From NCBI RefSeq assembly GCF_003946095.1, contig NZ_RHOD01000020.1, forward strand, positions 1 through 36,506: 36,506 bases of DNA, given 5' to 3'. This DNA comes from Levilactobacillus lindianensis. GTDB taxonomy: Bacteria; Bacillota; Bacilli; Lactobacillales; Lactobacillaceae. A program made the position numbers and the translations under genes. Every line of letters begins with the position of its first letter. Position 1 is the first letter of the stretch. The notes below the pieces were generated by a model. That model had not been told where the DNA came from. It saw nothing but the letters and a program-made list of their open reading frames with translations, and did not search any database. Shown piece by piece: positions 32,704-36,506 of this stretch.

Positions 32704-32732
32704 GCTTAGGCACTACTGAGGAGGAAACGAAC

Positions 32733-33452
32733 ATGATTAAAGCGGTCGTCTTCGATGTCGATGACACGCTCTATGATCAAAAGGCTCCCTTTGAGGCCGC
32801 CCTCGCGCCAATCCTAGGATTGCCGTCAGAGGTTGATCTGAATACAACGTTTCAAGCGTACCGCCAACAGAGTCGCCAGGCGTACGCCCATGTGATGAAC
32901 GGGCACTGGTCCGAACAAGAGATGGCCGTCAAGCGGTTAAACACCGCCTTACTGGCTCAACACCTGCCCGCCGTCGATACCCAAAGTGCGTTGAACTTCG
33001 AAGAAGCTTACAGCACAGGGTTAGCTGATATTAAGCTCTTCCCCGGTCTGTCAATGGCCCTCGATAGTCTCAGCCAACAGTACCAGCTGGGTATCTTGAC
33101 CAATGGTAACACCCAATTTCAATTGGCAAAAGTGATGCAACTTCAAATGCATCGGTGGATCGACCGCGAAGCTATTGTGACCTCAGAAGAAGTCGGCCTC
33201 GCTAAACCCGATCCGCAAATTTTCACTCTAATGAATCGGCGGCTGAACTTACGGGCTAGCGAAGTGGCCTACGTTGGTGACTGCTACAGTATGGATGTCA
33301 GGGCGGCCAAACAAGCCGGCTGGCAATCCTTCTGGTTCAACCACCGCGATTTAGAGGAACCGGATGGTCAATGGGTCCCCGATCAAACGGTCACTGACCC
33401 ATTCGAGCTTCAGGACTTACTCCTGGCGCTCACGACAATTCCAGAAGCTTAA
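32733..33452 (+). CDS. HAD-superfamily hydrolase (subfamily IA phosphatase)
   Basis: A 239-residue phosphatase of the haloacid dehalogenase superfamily, similar in plan to nucleotidase/phosphatase members such as YjjG. Motif I is FDVDDTLYD with the nucleophile D8 and acid D10, motif II is TNG at 123-125, the lysine of motif III is K158 in GLAKPDP, and motif IV is GDCYSMD at 182-188. A helical cap lies between motifs I and II. The substrate cannot be told from the sequence. GGAGG lies 8 bases before the chosen ATG; the 13 codons upstream overlap the promoter. Confidence 0.93.
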   Translation: MIKAVVFDVDDTLYDQKAPFEAALAPILGLPSEVDLNTTFQAYRQQSRQAYAHVMNGHWSEQEMAVKRLNTALLAQHLPAVDTQSALNFEEAYSTGLADIKLFPGLSMALDSLSQQYQLGILTNGNTQFQLAKVMQLQMHRWIDREAIVTSEEVGLAKPDPQIFTLMNRRLNLRASEVAYVGDCYSMDVRAAKQAGWQSFWFNHRDLEEPDGQWVPDQTVTDPFELQDLLLALTTIPEA

Positions 33453-33496
33453 GCCTAAAAAAAGCGTCGCCAGTTGGCGACGCTTTTTTTAGGCTT
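33451..33496. terminator. Bidirectional intrinsic terminator
   Basis: A perfect 21-bp inverted repeat with a 4-base loop (arms 33451-33471 and 33476-33496). The core GCGTCGCC/GGCGACGC is flanked by seven A on one side and seven T on the other, so it works in both directions. It serves the converging HAD gene and D-2-hydroxyacid dehydrogenase gene and begins inside the HAD stop codon. Confidence 0.95.
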
Positions 33497-33506
33497 CAAT
33501 TTTGAA

Positions 33507-34502
33507 TTAGAATGACACTTCATTCTCGGCATGGCCGGTCGCAATCAAGTCCCGATTGTTATTCAGGGCATATTGCACCATGTTCTTCACCGCGGTCCGC
33601 GTGTAGAACGCAATGTGGGGGCTAACCAGCACGTTGTCGCGTTCCATCAGATTCTTCAGCCGTTCATCTGGAATCGACGCAAAACTTCCAAAGTCGGTAT
33701 TAAAGATCCCGACCTCGTCCTCATAAACGTCCAACGCAGCCCCGGCGACCTGACCACTGTCCAAGGCTCTGATCAGGGCATCCGTATCGATCAGAGACCC
33801 CCGTGCCGGGTTCAAGATCCAGACACCGGGTCTCATTTTAGCAAAGGCGGCATCATTTAACATCTTTTCGTTGTCCTTAGTGGCTGGCGCATGCAGTGAG
33901 ATGACGTCGGCTTGCGCGTAAAGGTCATCGAGCGACTCGACGTAGATCCCCTGCTTCTCTAATTCTGGATTGTGGTAAACGTCATAGGCAATGACCTTAG
34001 CCCCGAATCCCTGGTAGATTTTCATGGCTGCTCGGCCAATTCGACCGGTTGCAATAATTCCCACCGTCATCGTGTTGAGTTCGTCGGCGATATCGGGGGC
34101 CCAACGGAGGTCACCCAAGGCCTGCTTCCGGTCAAAGGTTGGCGTCCGTCGTAGCAATTGCATGAGCCGGGTTACCGTAAATTCAGCGATAGCTGCGGGT
34201 GAATAAGCCGGCACATTGGTGACCTTAAACCCATTGCGTTTCACGGCGTCGGCATCAACGTTGTCGACCCCAACGTTACGTAACGAGAGATTTGTTACGC
34301 CATTTGCCGCCAACCGGTCCAAAATTGCCCCGGAGTAAGGCTTCTGTTGGTAAACAACGGCGCCATCATAACCCTTAGCCAGATCGGCCGTCTGCTCATC
34401 CAATAATTCTCGAACGACACGGACCTCAATCCCTTGGTCCTGTGCCCATTCTTCTAAGTAAGGCCGTTCATCTTCTCGAATACCATAAGCAATAATCTTC
34501 AC
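33507..34502 (-). CDS. D-2-hydroxyacid dehydrogenase, D-lactate dehydrogenase type
   Basis: A 331-residue NAD-dependent enzyme that reduces pyruvate or branched 2-ketoacids to the D-hydroxyacid. The catalytic residues are in the D-LDH positions: R234 in NPARGS, E263 in DVYEDE and H296 in SPHIAFYT. D174 at the end of the second Rossmann strand (VIAYD) favours NAD. The nucleotide-binding loop reads ATGRIG at 151-156, with Ala in place of the usual first Gly. The start is GTG with GGAGG 8 bases upstream, giving the usual family length. It could be the main D-LDH or a D-2-hydroxyisocaproate dehydrogenase; lactobacilli carry several such paralogues. Confidence 0.9.
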   Translation of the reverse strand: MKIIAYGIREDERPYLEEWAQDQGIEVRVVRELLDEQTADLAKGYDGAVVYQQKPYSGAILDRLAANGVTNLSLRNVGVDNVDADAVKRNGFKVTNVPAYSPAAIAEFTVTRLMQLLRRTPTFDRKQALGDLRWAPDIADELNTMTVGIIATGRIGRAAMKIYQGFGAKVIAYDVYHNPELEKQGIYVESLDDLYAQADVISLHAPATKDNEKMLNDAAFAKMRPGVWILNPARGSLIDTDALIRALDSGQVAGAALDVYEDEVGIFNTDFGSFASIPDERLKNLMERDNVLVSPHIAFYTRTAVKNMVQYALNNNRDLIATGHAENEVSF

Positions 34503-34551
34503 GGTCAGTTCCTCCTTCACAAATCCTAAAATAATCTGCTGATGTGTCTAA

Positions 34552-34560
34552 AGTGTACCA
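34552..34560 (-). promoter_or_regulatory. Probable extended -10 promoter of the D-2-hydroxyacid dehydrogenase
   Basis: TATGGTACACT on the minus strand, the same extended -10 as in the HAD promoter. TTGACC is present upstream but 21 bases away, so the -35 is uncertain. Confidence 0.45.
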
Positions 34561-34638
34561 TAGACTAAGTCATTCATTGGTCAAATTGCCCAGTTGAGTT
34601 ACCCACTTACCTACGCCACGACCACAGTCGCCGTGACC

Positions 34639-34911
34639 CTAGTCAACCGTGACCCCCTGGTCGGCTAGAAAAGCTAGTTTCTTTTGCCGCGATTGATGCT
34701 TAAATGCCCACTCAGCATGCAGCGCATCGTGCTTATTGTCGAAGGCCTGACTAAATAATACCTTAATGGGTCGGTGTAGCCGGGTGTATTTGGCCCCCTT
34801 GCCGGCACGATGCGTCGCAAACCGTTCACCCACATCTGTGGTGAATCCCCCGTAGAGGGATTGATCGTCACATAACAACACGTAAAAATAGTAGATTTTA
34901 TGAGTGGCCAT
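34639..34911 (-). CDS. GIY-YIG domain protein (UPF0213/YazA family)
   Basis: A 90-residue protein consisting of one GIY-YIG nuclease-like domain: FYVLLC near 9-14 and LYGGFT near 19-24 are the two signature strands, followed by [15 protein letters not shown] and an AEWAFK helix. The family's function is not established. Its ATG overlaps the end of the methyltransferase gene by 14 bases and lacks a good Shine-Dalgarno sequence, so it is probably translated by coupling. The same pair (yabB-yazA) is neighbours in Bacillus. Confidence 0.93.
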   Translation of the reverse strand: MATHKIYYFYVLLCDDQSLYGGFTTDVGERFATHRAGKGAKYTRLHRPIKVLFSQAFDNKHDALHAEWAFKHQSRQKKLAFLADQGVTVD

Positions 34912-35653
34912 AGAGCAACGCCTGCACTTCCGCCGTATATTTTCCGGCCTGATCGTACACCATCAATGGGGCCAGGAACCGTAATCCACCGGGCTTTCCG
35001 TCCTTAATTGCCTCGACCAAAACCATGTTGGCTTCCTTCCCCGGCTTCGGATGGACTAAGCGAATTCGCTTAGGCGCTAACCGATTAGCCGCCATCAGCT
35101 CTAACAACTGCAACAACCGATCCGGCCGATGCACGAAGTAGGCCTTGCCACCCATCTTCAAAAGGCCACTGGTGGTTGCGACCACCGTTGCCAGATCCGT
35201 GGTAATCTCGTGTCGGGCAATTGCCAGGTATTCATTCGGGTTCTTCTGACTGTCTGGCAGGTCAGCAAAATAGGGCGGATTACACGTCACCACATCCACC
35301 GAATCCTTGGGAATCCAAGTCGTCACATTAGCCAGATCACCTTCATAGACCGTCATGCGATCGTCGAGGTGGTTGAGGGTCACACTCCGCCGTGCCATAT
35401 CGGCCAGTCGCGGCTGAATCTCAACCTCAGCAATCTTTCCCCGCGTCTTGCTACTCATGAAGAGACCGACCGCCCCATTGCCGGCACAGAGGTCCACCGT
35501 TTGACTCGTCGCCTTGGCCAGTGGCTTGGCAAAGTCCGCCAACAACACGGCATCTAAGGAGAAGGCAAAGACCTCGGGGCTCTGGATGATCTGAATATCT
35601 TGGCTATAAAGTTGGTCGATCCGTTCCCCCGATTTTAAATTAGTTACTGTCAT
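34898..35653 (-). CDS. tRNA1(Val) adenine-37 N6-methyltransferase family protein (YabB/TrmN6)
   Basis: A 251-residue Rossmann-fold methyltransferase. The SAM-binding motif is [11 protein letters not shown] at 53-63 and the catalytic NPPYF at 125-129, the signature of enzymes that methylate the N6 of adenine. Gene neighbourhood with a GIY-YIG protein matches YabB, a homologue of E. coli TrmN6. The exact target is inferred from that similarity. AAGGGTG lies 11 bases before the ATG. No clear promoter was found; the gap to the divergent acyltransferase gene is 102 bases. Confidence 0.9.
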   Translation of the reverse strand: MTVTNLKSGERIDQLYSQDIQIIQSPEVFAFSLDAVLLADFAKPLAKATSQTVDLCAGNGAVGLFMSSKTRGKIAEVEIQPRLADMARRSVTLNHLDDRMTVYEGDLANVTTWIPKDSVDVVTCNPPYFADLPDSQKNPNEYLAIARHEITTDLATVVATTSGLLKMGGKAYFVHRPDRLLQLLELMAANRLAPKRIRLVHPKPGKEANMVLVEAIKDGKPGGLRFLAPLMVYDQAGKYTAEVQALLYGHS

Positions 35654-35690
35654 TTCCTGTTCGTCACCCTTTGTTTTTTATTATGATCGC

Positions 35691-35719
35691 TTGCAACCTC
35701 GTGACTTTTTTTGCATACT
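35691..35719 (+). promoter_or_regulatory. Candidate promoter of the acyltransferase gene
   Basis: TTGCAA (35691-35696), 17 bases, CATACT (35714-35719). An alternative -10, TACTAG, would need a 19-base spacer. Confidence 0.4.
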
Positions 35720-35755
35720 AGATTCATTAGTAACATTGAGAGAGGAGTGCGACCC

Positions 35756-36394
35756 ATGTTCTATTCGTTCTTACGCGTGGTTATCCGCATAATTTTATTT
35801 ATTGTTAATGGCAAGGCAACCTATTTGAATCGTGATCGTTTGCCTGAAAGTCCCTACATTCTGGTGGGCCCCCATCGAACCTGGTTCGACCCCCTGTACT
35901 TCGCCTTAGCAGCGAGTCCGCGGAAGTTTAGCTTTATGGCTAAGGAAGAACTCTTCCAGAATTCCATTTTCCGATGGTTGCTCCACCATGTCAATGGTTT
36001 TCCAGTGAATCGGGACAATCCCGGTCCTTCCGCCATCAAGACGCCGGTCCGCATGCTCCGGCGTGGCGACCTGTCATTGATCATGTTCCCTTCTGGCTCG
36101 CGCCACTCGTCTGAATTAAAGGGTGGGGCCGCTCTGATCGCAAAGATGGCTAAGGTACCCTTGGTGCCCGCCGTTTATCAAGGCCCTCTGACCTTCAAGC
36201 GACTCTTTTCGCGCAAACGCGTCACCGTCGCCTTCGGTGAACCCATCACCATCGACCGCCATCTCAAGCTCGATGAAGACGGCCAAGCAACGATTGAACA
36301 GCAGATGCAAGCGGCCTTCGACGCGCTGGACCAACAAATTGATCCCAATTTCCACTACGTTGATGTTACCGCGGAACATGCCGAAAAGAAATAG
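35756..36394 (+). CDS. 1-acyl-sn-glycerol-3-phosphate acyltransferase (PlsC-like)
   Basis: A 212-residue membrane-associated acyltransferase that would convert lysophosphatidic acid to phosphatidic acid. A hydrophobic N-terminal segment (about 4-18) anchors it. The catalytic HX4D motif is HRTWFD at 40-45, block II is GFPVNRD, block III reads FPSGSR at 111-116 instead of the usual FPEGTR, and block IV is VPLVPAV. AGGAG lies 8 bases before the chosen ATG; an upstream in-frame start would overlap the promoter region. It could belong to a related branch with another acceptor. Confidence 0.9.
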   Translation: MFYSFLRVVIRIILFIVNGKATYLNRDRLPESPYILVGPHRTWFDPLYFALAASPRKFSFMAKEELFQNSIFRWLLHHVNGFPVNRDNPGPSAIKTPVRMLRRGDLSLIMFPSGSRHSSELKGGAALIAKMAKVPLVPAVYQGPLTFKRLFSRKRVTVAFGEPITIDRHLKLDEDGQATIEQQMQAAFDALDQQIDPNFHYVDVTAEHAEKK

Positions 36395-36429
36395 GCTAAA
36401 ACAGCGCGTGACAAAAGGCGGTTAGCTGG

Positions 36430-36506
36430 TGCTATAGTCCCCTTGAGGTTGACAGATGAAAAAGTATAATTCATCTGTTAACTTTGAGGGGATTTTATTA
36501 TGCCTA
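36430..36506 (+). repeat. Right copy of the 77-bp terminal inverted repeat with hairpin and buried ribosome-binding site
   Basis: This copy is oriented outwards (plus strand). It has an extended -10 TGC-TATAGT (36430-36438), a 22-bp stem (5' arm 36439-36460, loop 36461-36469, 3' arm 36470-36491) and GAGGGG (36486-36491) inside the 3' arm, followed 8 bases later by ATG (36500-36502) at the window edge. All 22 positions pair on this strand, four through G-U. The two stem positions that differ from the left copy swap U-A and A-U pairs for U-G and G-U, so pairing is kept. A weak GTGACA lies 19 bases upstream of the -10, outside the repeat. Probably the start of a repeated gene, perhaps a transposase. 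Confidence 0.8.

Overview
The window is a compact stretch of core chromosome from a low-to-mid GC Gram-positive bacterium, almost certainly a member of the Lactobacillaceae. The reasons are a dltXABCD operon whose small DltX ends in FIYNEF, a CIRCE-controlled hrcA-grpE-dnaK-dnaJ operon, the Gram-positive replicase PolC, a D-lactate-dehydrogenase-type enzyme, and the gene order pyrH-frr-uppS-cdsA-rseP-proS-polC followed by rimP-nusA-rnpM-ylxQ-infB-rbfA-truB-ribF. All genes lie on the minus strand except a HAD phosphatase (32733-33452) and a PlsC-like acyltransferase (35756-36394). I see no tRNA, rRNA, CRISPR array, prophage or complete insertion sequence.

Read in the minus direction from the right, the layout is as follows. 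A tRNA-modifying methyltransferase overlaps a GIY-YIG protein, followed by a D-2-hydroxyacid dehydrogenase that converges on the HAD gene at a shared bidirectional terminator. Next come rpsB-tsf (ribosomal protein S2 and EF-Ts), then pyrH-frr with an unrecognised acidic protein, then uppS-cdsA-rseP-proS (cell-wall lipid carrier, phospholipid precursor, intramembrane protease, prolyl-tRNA synthetase), polC, and a small membrane protein. The rimP-nusA-rnpM-ylxQ-infB-rbfA translation and transcription cluster follows, then truB-ribF, then the heat-shock operon, then the dlt operon (D-alanylation of teichoic acids), and finally lepA. Intrinsic terminators divide this colinear block into units. At several joints (dnaK/dnaJ, upstream of uppS, upstream of rimP) a promoter-like sequence sits next to or inside the terminator region.

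The genes are housekeeping functions: translation factors, ribosome maturation, chaperones, replication and envelope synthesis. The least conventional signal lies at the two extreme ends. The window starts and ends in the same 77-base sequence in opposite orientations (71 of 77 identical). Read outwards, each copy has an extended -10 promoter motif, a 22-bp hairpin whose imperfect pairs are all G-U wobbles on that strand only, and a Shine-Dalgarno sequence buried in the hairpin's 3' arm followed 8 bases later by ATG. This looks like the start of a repeated, probably mobile, gene whose translation is silenced by folding when it is transcribed from outside. Other points worth attention are a second, weaker CIRCE operator exactly 84 bp from the first, a structured dlt leader, and a terminator-like hairpin in the presumed rimP-nusA leader.
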